Assembly (NCBI RefSeq): GCF_001045445.1 | Contig: NZ_LFNF01000002.1 | Span: 868,001-932,000 of the forward strand | Source of the DNA: Chryseobacterium sp. BLS98 | GTDB lineage: Bacteria; Bacteroidota; Bacteroidia; Flavobacteriales; Weeksellaceae | DNA length: 64,000 nt | Direction of reading: 5' to 3' | Shown: positions 50,856-61,183 of the stretch, in pieces | How the letters are laid out: every line of letters starts with the position of its first letter | Numbering within the stretch: position 1 is the stretch's first letter | Notes under the pieces: model-generated | Databases searched by the model: none | Told to the model about the DNA's origin: nothing | What the model saw: only the letters and a program-made list of their open reading frames with translations | Position numbers and translations under genes: made by a program

Positions 50856-51085
50856 GCGAAACTACACAGCATACTACTTGCCAAATATAGTAAAATAACA
50901 GCTTAACAATTATATTATTTCATTTGACAATGAATTAATAAAAATTACATTATAGTTTACTAACTGAAAACCATTAAGCTATTCATATTTATTTTATAAT
51001 TTTCAATTCTTTTCTTAGTTACTAAGATCTTTAAAGTTATTGAAGCTGTTATTTTAGCAGACAGTTTTCAAAAGTATAAATCCCG

Positions 51086-54028
51086 CTATTCCTTTTTATC
51101 CCGGTAAAATTTTTCTTTCAGATTCTTTTCCAAAATGTAATATATAATGTACTCAAAAAAGCGGTTATCTTTTTTTACGATACGCATCAAATGCATATGT
51201 ATTAAATCGAAAGCCTGATCTTCTTTATCAGAATTTTTAAGATTGGTCTGTATCTCCGACCGGATTTTCCCTAACATATCATCTATCGCCGGATAATCAT
51301 TAGATAAGATAGCATCAATATTATTTTTATTTTCAAGGATAATTCTATTGATAGATTTATTATTGTCAGGAGTTATTCCCAATTCCATTGCAAAGGACTC
51401 TTTTATTTTTTTCAGATAACTTATTTTATCCTCAAGGGTAGAAAAAAAGCAATCCAAATAATTCATTGCTGTCTTTAAACAGAAAAGCCAGTCTTCAACA
51501 TTGCTGTCTGATGCATATTTCACAATCTCACAGGCTATGAGGCTGTCCCAGTAATATATTTTCTCAAAAAATAAAATATGATCACCCTGATATCTCAACA
51601 TTTCCCTGTCATAAGTATCATATTGCAGAGAATCAATGTATGAAACTTTCTCCCATAAGATTTTATTTAACTGATCAACGAATTTCAATGGTTGGTCAGA
51701 GAAAACCCTGAATCTTATGTGAAAATCCGGAGCATAATAATACAAAAACATAAAATGTGAAATAATTCCTTCTTCTACCAGGTTTTTTAAAAAGGGAACA
51801 AGATCCAGTATTATTGTGTTTGCAATATCCTTATCAACAAATAATTTAAAATAAACACAGCCATGCATAAACGGATAGAGTTTATTTAAAACATACACCT
51901 CTTCAGGTAGTTTCTGAGAGGTATAGCTAAGAGAACTTTTATTCTTTAATGGAGTTATTATTTCCAAATTAATGGATGACTGATCTCCATCTGTAAAAAA
52001 GGGCTGGTAATCATCATAAATTGTCTCACAAACGATCAGAGTATTTTTCTTTTTAAGCTCTTTCAGGAATAGCTCCACGGATATTTGTATGTCCTGATTG
52101 ATATACAGTTCCTGTTCCCCGTCAACGATGCAAAATGTTTTTTTAAGTCCTAATTTTTTTACATTTTCATGATAGAGCGATAATGCATCGCTGATATTTT
52201 CGTTTTTATTTTTAAAAAAATCAGAGGACTTTATAAGCCAATGGGCTTTCTTTAGAATATGCTTCTTATAACTGATCCTGGGGAAAAAACCAAGAGTATT
52301 CAATATATTATTGACATTAATTCCGCTCTTCTCATGGTTATCATACTGGGTGCTTACATCTAATAAAAACCTAAAAACAGGACTGTTTAATGCATGATGG
52401 TGATCAAAGAATGCATAAAATGTCGGAATGACATATTTATTAAGCTTCTTACTTCTCAGGTAAACTTTCGATTCAATGATCTGAATGTACAAATCATTAA
52501 CGTCAATATATTTCTGGTCATGCTCTACCGGAACATCATTCGGATATCTTATGATATAATCAAACTTGATATTGCGCTTTACAATATGACCCGCCAGGTA
52601 GGTTGGCAAATGATCAACCTCTGCAAAAATAAAATCGGATCCGGCAATACTGTTTTGATATGAACCGATTTCCTCTGCAAAAGAGTTGATCTCCTGGTTT
52701 TCTGTAAATCTTCCCAGTATTTTTATCGGTGACGAAAAGGATACATAATTGATATTTATAACTTTTTTTCCTTCCTGCTGGGGATTTTTGAAAAGAGAAT
52801 ATGAGCAGTATTTAGTACTCGTGTCGGGAATATGATGTTTAAATGAAGCCAACTCATCTTTTGTAAATTCTATCTCTGTTTTTCCGTTCTTAGCCGCTTC
52901 GAATGTTTTTTTCAAAATAAGCAATTCGATCTTACTTAACTCTGCATCGGCGACATAATCCCCGGCACCGTAACCTATGTCTAAAGCTTCCAAGAACAAA
53001 ATTTCTCTTTCCCCGTATTTTTTATTAAAAGAGTACATCAACTTGTTCAGCCTTGTTTGTTTTGAATTAAAATTCTGTGACAGCTTTTCATAAACAAACA
53101 AAATATCCTGCACATTGCTGATAGTATCAAAATCAATCTGAACAGTACTTTCAAAGTTTAAATCGTACTTTATTTTACTTGCGAGTGTATTACTTAAGGT
53201 TCCAGCTGTTTGAAATTCATAAACATCATTCAATGTCTGGAATAACCCGGGATCATCTTTTCCAAGTTCTTCGGAAAGAATGCTTCTCAGTAAGTCGTTC
53301 TTTATAAAATCCTTTCCAATGGTTGAGTAATTAAGGTCTGAAAAAATAATTGATTCATCAACCAGTTCGTTAAAAAATGCGTCTGCCTCTTCTTCACTGG
53401 CATCAAAACTCTCTTTTAGAAAATTAATGATTTCTGCCGCAGACTGTCCTTTCCTGCAGAAATTAAAAAAAGAATCCATTACCTCATCACGCTCTATACT
53501 AGCTTTGAGATAATTTTTTATTTTACTTTTAAAATTCTTCCGGATATAAATCAGCTCTGACTCTTTAGAATAAATGGTATTATTAAGGCTATAAGTAAGT
53601 TTCTCTCTGATGATTCTGTTTTCATTTGCCACTTTGATGAGCCGGTCCAGGTATTCATAATCAATTTTAGGCAGCAATTGCTTCTTATAGACAGGACTTC
53701 CTTTTTCATCATTGCGAGAGTGGTTAATTAAGCCAATTCCTGAAAACATTCCAAACGGTATAGATCTGCTTGCTGCGCGGGAAAAATACTTATAAAAAGT
53801 AATTTCTATATTCTTTTTTTTATCCGGAGATTTATCATCATACTGCAATAACAGGTGATAAAATTCTTCAGATGACATTTTTATAGATTTTATAAACAGT
53901 TCATCTTCTTGTAAACGTTGATATACCTCAGCAAAAGAAGGATTGGAAAGATAAGTATTCCTAAAAAAATCCAGGCTGAAAAGAGGTCTTCTCATGATGG
54001 ATTTTGTAAACAGTGAATCGGGCATCAT
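51086..54028 (-). CDS. Class I lanthipeptide dehydratase (LanB), single-chain form
   Basis: A 980-residue LanB-type dehydratase. The N-terminal ~700 residues are the glutamylation domain, with the conserved 'SRAASRSIPFGMFSGIGL'-like segment and the long 'FYKYFSRA' helix. The C-terminal ~260 residues are the SpaB_C/thiopeptide-type elimination domain ('GCVYFKLFVDKDIAN', 'FLYYYAPDFHIRFRVF', 'YDREMLRYQGDHILFFEKIYYWDS'). Such enzymes glutamylate Ser/Thr via Glu-tRNA and eliminate to dehydroamino acids. Start ATG directly follows the upstream stop. No LanC is present in the window. AT content is higher than in the flanks. Confidence 0.88.
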   Translation of the reverse strand: MMPDSLFTKSIMRRPLFSLDFFRNTYLSNPSFAEVYQRLQEDELFIKSIKMSSEEFYHLLLQYDDKSPDKKKNIEITFYKYFSRAASRSIPFGMFSGIGLINHSRNDEKGSPVYKKQLLPKIDYEYLDRLIKVANENRIIREKLTYSLNNTIYSKESELIYIRKNFKSKIKNYLKASIERDEVMDSFFNFCRKGQSAAEIINFLKESFDASEEEADAFFNELVDESIIFSDLNYSTIGKDFIKNDLLRSILSEELGKDDPGLFQTLNDVYEFQTAGTLSNTLASKIKYDLNFESTVQIDFDTISNVQDILFVYEKLSQNFNSKQTRLNKLMYSFNKKYGEREILFLEALDIGYGAGDYVADAELSKIELLILKKTFEAAKNGKTEIEFTKDELASFKHHIPDTSTKYCSYSLFKNPQQEGKKVININYVSFSSPIKILGRFTENQEINSFAEEIGSYQNSIAGSDFIFAEVDHLPTYLAGHIVKRNIKFDYIIRYPNDVPVEHDQKYIDVNDLYIQIIESKVYLRSKKLNKYVIPTFYAFFDHHHALNSPVFRFLLDVSTQYDNHEKSGINVNNILNTLGFFPRISYKKHILKKAHWLIKSSDFFKNKNENISDALSLYHENVKKLGLKKTFCIVDGEQELYINQDIQISVELFLKELKKKNTLIVCETIYDDYQPFFTDGDQSSINLEIITPLKNKSSLSYTSQKLPEEVYVLNKLYPFMHGCVYFKLFVDKDIANTIILDLVPFLKNLVEEGIISHFMFLYYYAPDFHIRFRVFSDQPLKFVDQLNKILWEKVSYIDSLQYDTYDREMLRYQGDHILFFEKIYYWDSLIACEIVKYASDSNVEDWLFCLKTAMNYLDCFFSTLEDKISYLKKIKESFAMELGITPDNNKSINRIILENKNNIDAILSNDYPAIDDMLGKIRSEIQTNLKNSDKEDQAFDLIHMHLMRIVKKDNRFFEYIIYYILEKNLKEKFYRDKKE

Positions 54029-55528
54029 CTATAAGGAAAAGTTATTTGATTTTTTCATATCGCTTATTAAATCAGGAATAAAATACCTGAGAAATGATCT
54101 GGAATAATTTTCCGGAAAGACATGATGGTTTAAAAGTAATGTAGGTGAATGTTCAAAATTCGTAGACAAGCCGAAATTATCCTGATTGATTATATGATTT
54201 TCGATTTCTGAACTCAACTCGTCATCAATTGGATGCTTTTCTTCAAAAAAGCTGTAATCATTTGCCAGGAGCTCTAACGTGGAACCGCCTCCTGAATTTA
54301 TATAATGATGAAAAATATTTTTTATAATCTCTTTACCTTCTGAAGTGAAATTTTTATCATAAAATATGATTTGAATGGTTAAATTATCCGCTTCATAATT
54401 ATAGATATCCCATAAAGTCTTGTAAGTCTCTTTACAGTATTTACAGTTCGGGTTGGATATCATTGTAATTAAAGGCTTCGAAGGACTGGCTTCACCAATA
54501 ACGATTCCGAGATTTTCCATATCAAAATCAATTCTTTTACTTTTTATTAAAGAGTATTTAAAGAGATCAAAGTTTCTGTAAAACTTGATCAATCCATTAT
54601 TGGTCTTCTTTAATCTCTCTATTAAAGCTACATTTTGAGAAATAAAATAAGTAACTAAACCGGATCCTGCTATGATGATCAGGAACAGTAAAATCTTGTT
54701 AAAATTTAAATTGAACTGAAGTTTATTGAATGTAAGAACACTGATTAATATTTGTATATAAAGAATAGCAATTATACTAAGACATACTGTACAGAATTTT
54801 TTTTCTATAAAAAACTGGAAGTACAAAGAGTAGAGTGTTAAGGGTAAACTTAACATGACACCTATAAAAAACACACTATAAAATTCCGGGATTGCCGCAC
54901 TAAAAGCCAGCAAAAAGAATTGCTGAATAAAGAAAAAGAAGCTGAGATGCCCCAACTTAACAGGTATTTTTTTATCTGAATTAATGATAGAATTGCAGCT
55001 TGATTTTTCTTCTTTTGATGAGCAAAACTTATTAGAAAAATCCGATTCTATTCCCAGCTCAATCGAAAGTCCGCTGTATGAAATATAAATTCCTATGATG
55101 GCACAAATTGAAAGAACAGGAATATAGAGTGATCCGAAAACTGAACCTATCAGTACAAGCATCATAAAAACCACAAACAAAAAAGCTGCTTTCGGATTAA
55201 ACTTTAAAGACCATTGCATAGGATGCTCTTCAGTAACCAATACCAGAGATTTTTTCAATGTATTGGGGCTTTGTGATTTTACATATTCGAATTTTAAAGT
55301 ATCATGCTGGTCATAAAAAATAACCAGATCTTTTTGATCGGCTTCGTCTTCTACATCCGGATAATTATAAATACTGTATTTAATATTCATCATATCCATT
55401 GTATCTGCATAGGACAGGATATCAGGATAATTCGGATGTGAGGAAATTCCTGTTTCAAAATCAGAATAATCTACATCAATATTCTTTTTTTTAAGATATT
55501 TATAAAGAATCTGAATATTGTTATTCAT
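54029..55528 (-). CDS. VKOR-thioredoxin membrane protein with degenerate C39-like N-terminus
   Basis: A 499-residue protein with three parts. Residues 1-105 look like a C39 peptidase-like fold ('SSHPNYPDILSYADTMDMMNIKYSIY'), but the catalytic Cys is absent. Residues ~112-300 contain the VKOR bundle of membrane helices, with Cys169 and Cys178 in one loop and CTVC at 246-249. Residues ~335-495 form a thioredoxin-like domain with CKYC at 362-365. VKOR enzymes reoxidise a Trx partner to make disulfides. The C39-like part may dock GG leaders without cutting. It is encoded between precursor and LanB, ending at the LanB start. Confidence 0.82.
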   Translation of the reverse strand: MNNNIQILYKYLKKKNIDVDYSDFETGISSHPNYPDILSYADTMDMMNIKYSIYNYPDVEDEADQKDLVIFYDQHDTLKFEYVKSQSPNTLKKSLVLVTEEHPMQWSLKFNPKAAFLFVVFMMLVLIGSVFGSLYIPVLSICAIIGIYISYSGLSIELGIESDFSNKFCSSKEEKSSCNSIINSDKKIPVKLGHLSFFFFIQQFFLLAFSAAIPEFYSVFFIGVMLSLPLTLYSLYFQFFIEKKFCTVCLSIIAILYIQILISVLTFNKLQFNLNFNKILLFLIIIAGSGLVTYFISQNVALIERLKKTNNGLIKFYRNFDLFKYSLIKSKRIDFDMENLGIVIGEASPSKPLITMISNPNCKYCKETYKTLWDIYNYEADNLTIQIIFYDKNFTSEGKEIIKNIFHHYINSGGGSTLELLANDYSFFEEKHPIDDELSSEIENHIINQDNFGLSTNFEHSPTLLLNHHVFPENYSRSFLRYFIPDLISDMKKSNNFSL

Positions 55529-55610
55529 TTTTGTTCATATTTTTTAAGTAGAAAAGTATTGAGCTAACTAACAGAAATATCGTAAGAATTAGTCAACAAT
55601 GGGGATTAAC

Positions 55611-55640
55611 AAAGGCTGCTTTATTTTAAAACAGCCTTTT
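55611..55640 (-). terminator. Attenuator/terminator hairpin between precursor and VKOR gene
   Basis: AAAGGCTG and CAGCCTTT form an 8-bp stem with a 13-nt AT-rich loop, followed by a short T run. It lies 52 bp after the precursor stop and may partly stop transcription, giving more precursor than enzyme mRNA. Confidence 0.55.
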
Positions 55641-55691
55641 AATTTCACTATAAGAATATCTTACTTATTTCATAAGATTTTCAACTAAGTT

Positions 55692-55919
55692 TTAAGCACA
55701 GCAGTTAGTATGAGGTCTTCCGGAAAAATTATTCCAGATAGATCTTCCTGATGAGCATAGTGAGTCGGAGTTGCATCCTCCACCTTCTAATCCATCTTCC
55801 AGACCTTCTTCCATACCGATACCACCACCTCCTTTGAAGTCTTTTAACGTTTCTCTTGTAAGAGTTGAAGATTTCACAACTAATGACTTAGTTGACTTTT
55901 TAATTGTTAGCTTTTTCAT
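55692..55919 (-). CDS. Class I lanthipeptide-like precursor peptide
   Basis: A 75-residue precursor. The leader (about 1-33) is basic and Ser/Thr/Lys-rich, ending 'LKDFKGGGG'. An acidic spacer 'IGMEEGLEDGLEGGG' follows, then the C-terminal core from residue 49 with Cys at 49, 55, 73 and 74, many Ser (51, 53, 56, 57, 60, 66) and Thr71. Leader style and core fit class I lanthipeptide precursors of Bacteroidota. Two GG sites exist (30-33 and 46-48). It has a strong promoter and a downstream hairpin. The product and its activity are unknown. Confidence 0.78.
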   Translation of the reverse strand: MKKLTIKKSTKSLVVKSSTLTRETLKDFKGGGGIGMEEGLEDGLEGGGCNSDSLCSSGRSIWNNFSGRPHTNCCA

Positions 55920-55953
55920 AAAATGAGTATTAAATTTGTTTTTTAAGGTGAAA

Positions 55954-55983
55954 CAAAGTTAGCTATTTATTTCAAACACACAA
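55954..55983 (-). promoter_or_regulatory. Strong promoter of the lanthipeptide precursor
   Basis: On the minus strand TTG (55981-55983), 19 bp, then TAACTTTG (55954-55961) matches the Bacteroidota sigma-A consensus exactly. The predicted 5' UTR is about 30 nt. Confidence 0.65.
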
Positions 55984-56149
55984 GAGATATTCAAAAATAA
56001 AACACTTTTTAGGGTCTTATTTTTTTAAAGGAATAAAAATATCGATCACAAACAATCATATAAAACACTAATATACAATTAATTAAATACAAAAATAAAA
56101 TGAGAAAAAATTTCAAAAAAAAATCAATATTTTTTCATTGCCTCAATAA

Positions 56150-56180
56150 AATAGCCACTCTTTTTAAAAGAATGGCTATT
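56150..56180 (-). terminator. Terminator of the 412-residue surface protein gene
   Basis: A 13- to 15-bp stem built on AATAGCCA/TGGCTATT with one mismatch lies just past the stop codon and separates it from the RiPP promoter. Confidence 0.75.
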
Positions 56181-56203
56181 ATTTTTTATCAGTTCATTGA
56201 AAT

Positions 56204-57442
56204 TTAATACCTGGAAATCAAAACCCAAGCTGATCCGGTACTTTGCACTGAAATCGCCCTTCCAAAATTACTGTTATTTAAATCGTAATTGGTAAAATTC
56301 CCTCCATTGATACGGAATGTTCCGCTAACCGTAACCGTAGTAGCTGTATCATTAACCAGATTATAAACTTTCCCCTGATTGGCTGTACTGGCAGCAGGAA
56401 GAGAAATATTTCCCGTTATAAGAACCGTGTAATCATCAGCGGCAACTGTTCCTGATGCTAAAGTTTTTATTTTTTGCGGCAATGATGAAGCATCTTTCCA
56501 TAAAAGTTGAGCATTAGCGGCCCCATCAGAAACAAGAACCTGATTGGCTGTTCCATTTGTTCTTGGTAAAGTATAGTTTCCTTCTCCAGTACCGGATGTA
56601 TTATTATAAATAAAAGTCGCTCCTTTCATTTTTTCCAGCATAAGAACGGTAGATTCCGCACTTGTTTTGCTGTGTGAAAAGCTTAAATAACTTGCAGAAC
56701 CATCGCTTTTTCCCCAAACTGATGCATCTACCGTCTGATCTGAATTATTAGCCACCAATCCAAATATTCCTCCATTTGGGTTTGAGAATGTTGCCATACT
56801 TCCTCCTCCGTTTCCATAAGTGGATTGTAAACTGCTTATTCCCGGCCTCGTTAAGACTACACTTGTACTTGTAGCAGCCGATAAATCGCTATTATCAGCG
56901 TAATAAAATCCATTGCCTACCCCTAAAAGATTGGTATCTATCCCAAAATAGTTGCTTCCGCTTCCGTATTGAGCTTTCATATCTCCTTTCACTTCAAATT
57001 GTCTGTCGGATAATGCATCAGCAGCAGAAAATCCAATCCCTACTTTACCGTTCTGATAAATGTTTTGAGTATTAGCAGTTGCAGGATTTGCAGTATTTTG
57101 AATATTCCATGGTGATGCGGCAGTTCCTGTATTAAGTTTTACCCATTTATTCAGGCCTCCGTTAAAATAATAATACCCTTCAGAATTTACATCAGCCGTT
57201 TGTCCGGTTAGAGCTCCGGCAGCAGTTACATACACTAACGCTCCTGTTTGTGAAGCTGTGTAATTTTTGGCATTCAACTGGTCCCCGGTGATTCTGGGGG
57301 CAATCATTCCGTCAAATTTTGAAGTATCATCCGGATTTCCAACTACATCGAATGTAGCATTGGGAGTTGAAGTGTTAACCCCCACCTGGGCAAAGCCAAA
57401 AGTGCCTACCAATAGGAAGGCAGGAAATAATTTTTTAAGCAT
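56204..57442 (-). CDS. Secreted tail-fibre-like surface protein
   Basis: A 412-residue exported protein with a signal peptide (MLKKLFPAFLLVGTFGFAQ). The head 'VGVNTSTPNATFDVVGNPDDTSKFDGMIAPRITGDQL' and 'QTGALVYVTAAGALTGQTADVNSEGYYYFNGGLNKWVKL' is common in flavobacterial surface proteins. The body is Gly/Ser/Asn/Thr-rich with repeated strand patterns, like trimeric tail-spike or adhesin stems. The end is 'GRAISVQSTGSAWVLISRY'. No enzymatic residues are seen. It is a single gene directly upstream of the RiPP locus promoter; no link between them is evident. Confidence 0.65.
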   Translation of the reverse strand: MLKKLFPAFLLVGTFGFAQVGVNTSTPNATFDVVGNPDDTSKFDGMIAPRITGDQLNAKNYTASQTGALVYVTAAGALTGQTADVNSEGYYYFNGGLNKWVKLNTGTAASPWNIQNTANPATANTQNIYQNGKVGIGFSAADALSDRQFEVKGDMKAQYGSGSNYFGIDTNLLGVGNGFYYADNSDLSAATSTSVVLTRPGISSLQSTYGNGGGSMATFSNPNGGIFGLVANNSDQTVDASVWGKSDGSASYLSFSHSKTSAESTVLMLEKMKGATFIYNNTSGTGEGNYTLPRTNGTANQVLVSDGAANAQLLWKDASSLPQKIKTLASGTVAADDYTVLITGNISLPAASTANQGKVYNLVNDTATTVTVSGTFRINGGNFTNYDLNNSNFGRAISVQSTGSAWVLISRY

Positions 57443-57530
57443 GTTTTATTTGTTTGTTTTTCAACAAATATATAATTAATTTAAATAGTCAACTCTTTTT
57501 TTTATTAATTTAAATAAAAATCAATAAAAA

Positions 57531-57555
57531 AAGACAGCTTTTTCAGCTGTCTTCA
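57531..57555 (-). terminator. Terminator of katG
   Basis: A perfect 9-bp stem (AAGACAGCT/AGCTGTCTT) with a TTTTC loop and a T run on the minus strand. Confidence 0.8.
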
Positions 57556-57577
57556 TAATATTATGTTAAATCAATGA

Positions 57578-60186
<2,609 letters not shown>

Positions 60187-60648
60187 ATGAAAAAAATCCT
60201 GGTTGTACTGCTTGTTGCATTTATTATTATACAGTTTTTCCCGATCGATAAAACCAATCCGGCCCCTACTCCGGGAATGGATTTTCTGAAAATTAAGAAG
60301 ACACCGGAACCCATTGCAAAGATCATCAGCACTTCCTGTTACGACTGTCATTCCAATGAAACCCGATATCCCTGGTACACAAGTATTTCTCCAGCGTCAT
60401 GGTTTGTTAAAAATCATATTGATGAGGGCAGAAAAGAGCTTAATTTCTCTACCTTTGCAGTATATGAACCTAAAGTACAGTCTCATAAACTGAAAGAATG
60501 CATAGAAATGATTGAAAAAGAGGAAATGCCTCTGGAATCTTATTATATAGGGCATCAGGATGCCAAACTTACTGCAGAACAGCGTAAGCAACTGGTAGAA
60601 TATCTTAAGAAAGTAAAGGAAGAAACCGACAGAAAAATGGTACTTTAA
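60187..60648 (+). CDS. Heme-binding (c-type) domain protein
   Basis: A 153-residue protein with one N-terminal membrane helix or signal (MKKILVVLLVAFIIIQFFP). It carries the CxxCH heme site in 'ISTSCYDCHSNETRYPWYTSISPASWFVKNHIDEGRKELNFS', which is the start of the Haem_bd family, and a C-terminal 'MPLESYYIGHQDAKLTAEQRKQLVEYLKK' as in cytochrome-like folds. It would sit on the periplasmic side and carry one covalent heme. The DCC-family gene begins 14 bp later on the same strand, so they are probably cotranscribed. Confidence 0.85.
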   Translation: MKKILVVLLVAFIIIQFFPIDKTNPAPTPGMDFLKIKKTPEPIAKIISTSCYDCHSNETRYPWYTSISPASWFVKNHIDEGRKELNFSTFAVYEPKVQSHKLKECIEMIEKEEMPLESYYIGHQDAKLTAEQRKQLVEYLKKVKEETDRKMVL

Positions 60649-60661
60649 AAAATCAAACAGT

Positions 60662-61075
60662 ATGAAGGAGAAGTGGGAAGATAAGTATATTGTATTTTTT
60701 GACGGCGATTGCGGTGTCTGCAATTTTTGGGTACAGTGGATTCTGGAAAGGGATAAGCATGACAGGTTTATGTTTGCTTCCCTGCAGTCTGATTTCGGGC
60801 AGAAATTCCTTTCTGAAAGAGGCTTGGAAACTAAGGTATTCAATACACTTTACCTCTGGAAGCCACGACGCTATTACCTCACCAAATCAAGGGCGATTCT
60901 GAAGGTTGCCGCACTGTTGGGAGGAGTCTACAAACTGGCGGTTGCCGGAAAAATAATTCCTGCTTTTTTAAGTGACAAAATGTATAATCTTGTTTCAGAA
61001 AACAGAATGAAGCTCGCCAATCAGAAATGTTTCCTTCCGGATCGTGATCAAAAGAAAAAATTTATTGAAGTATAA
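60662..61075 (+). CDS. DCC-family thiol-disulfide oxidoreductase-like protein (DUF393)
   Basis: A 137-residue DUF393 protein. The hallmark 'IVFFDGDCGVCNFWVQWILERDKHDRFMFASLQSDFGQKFL' contains the DxxC..C (DCGVC) redox motif. The family is thioredoxin-like and its substrate is unknown. It follows the heme-binding protein and may share its transcript. A shared perfect hairpin with the convergent amylase gene ends the unit. Confidence 0.85.
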   Translation: MKEKWEDKYIVFFDGDCGVCNFWVQWILERDKHDRFMFASLQSDFGQKFLSERGLETKVFNTLYLWKPRRYYLTKSRAILKVAALLGGVYKLAVAGKIIPAFLSDKMYNLVSENRMKLANQKCFLPDRDQKKKFIEV

Positions 61076-61143
61076 TTTTGGTGAATGTTATTCAAAAATT
61101 TTGGCTGAAGCCTGTTTCTATTGATAATATTCCCTGAAAAATT

Positions 61144-61174
61144 AAAAGCAAAGATGAAACATCTTTGCTTTTTT
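61144..61174. terminator. Bidirectional terminator (DCC / amylase)
   Basis: A perfect 13-bp stem (AAAAGCAAAGATG and complement) with an AAA loop lies between two convergent genes. Confidence 0.8.
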
Positions 61175-61183
61175 ATTCTTATT

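Noticed and set aside
50856..51085. Small peptide gene between lanB and the secreted protein pair
   Set aside because: Minus-strand ATGs there stop within ten codons.
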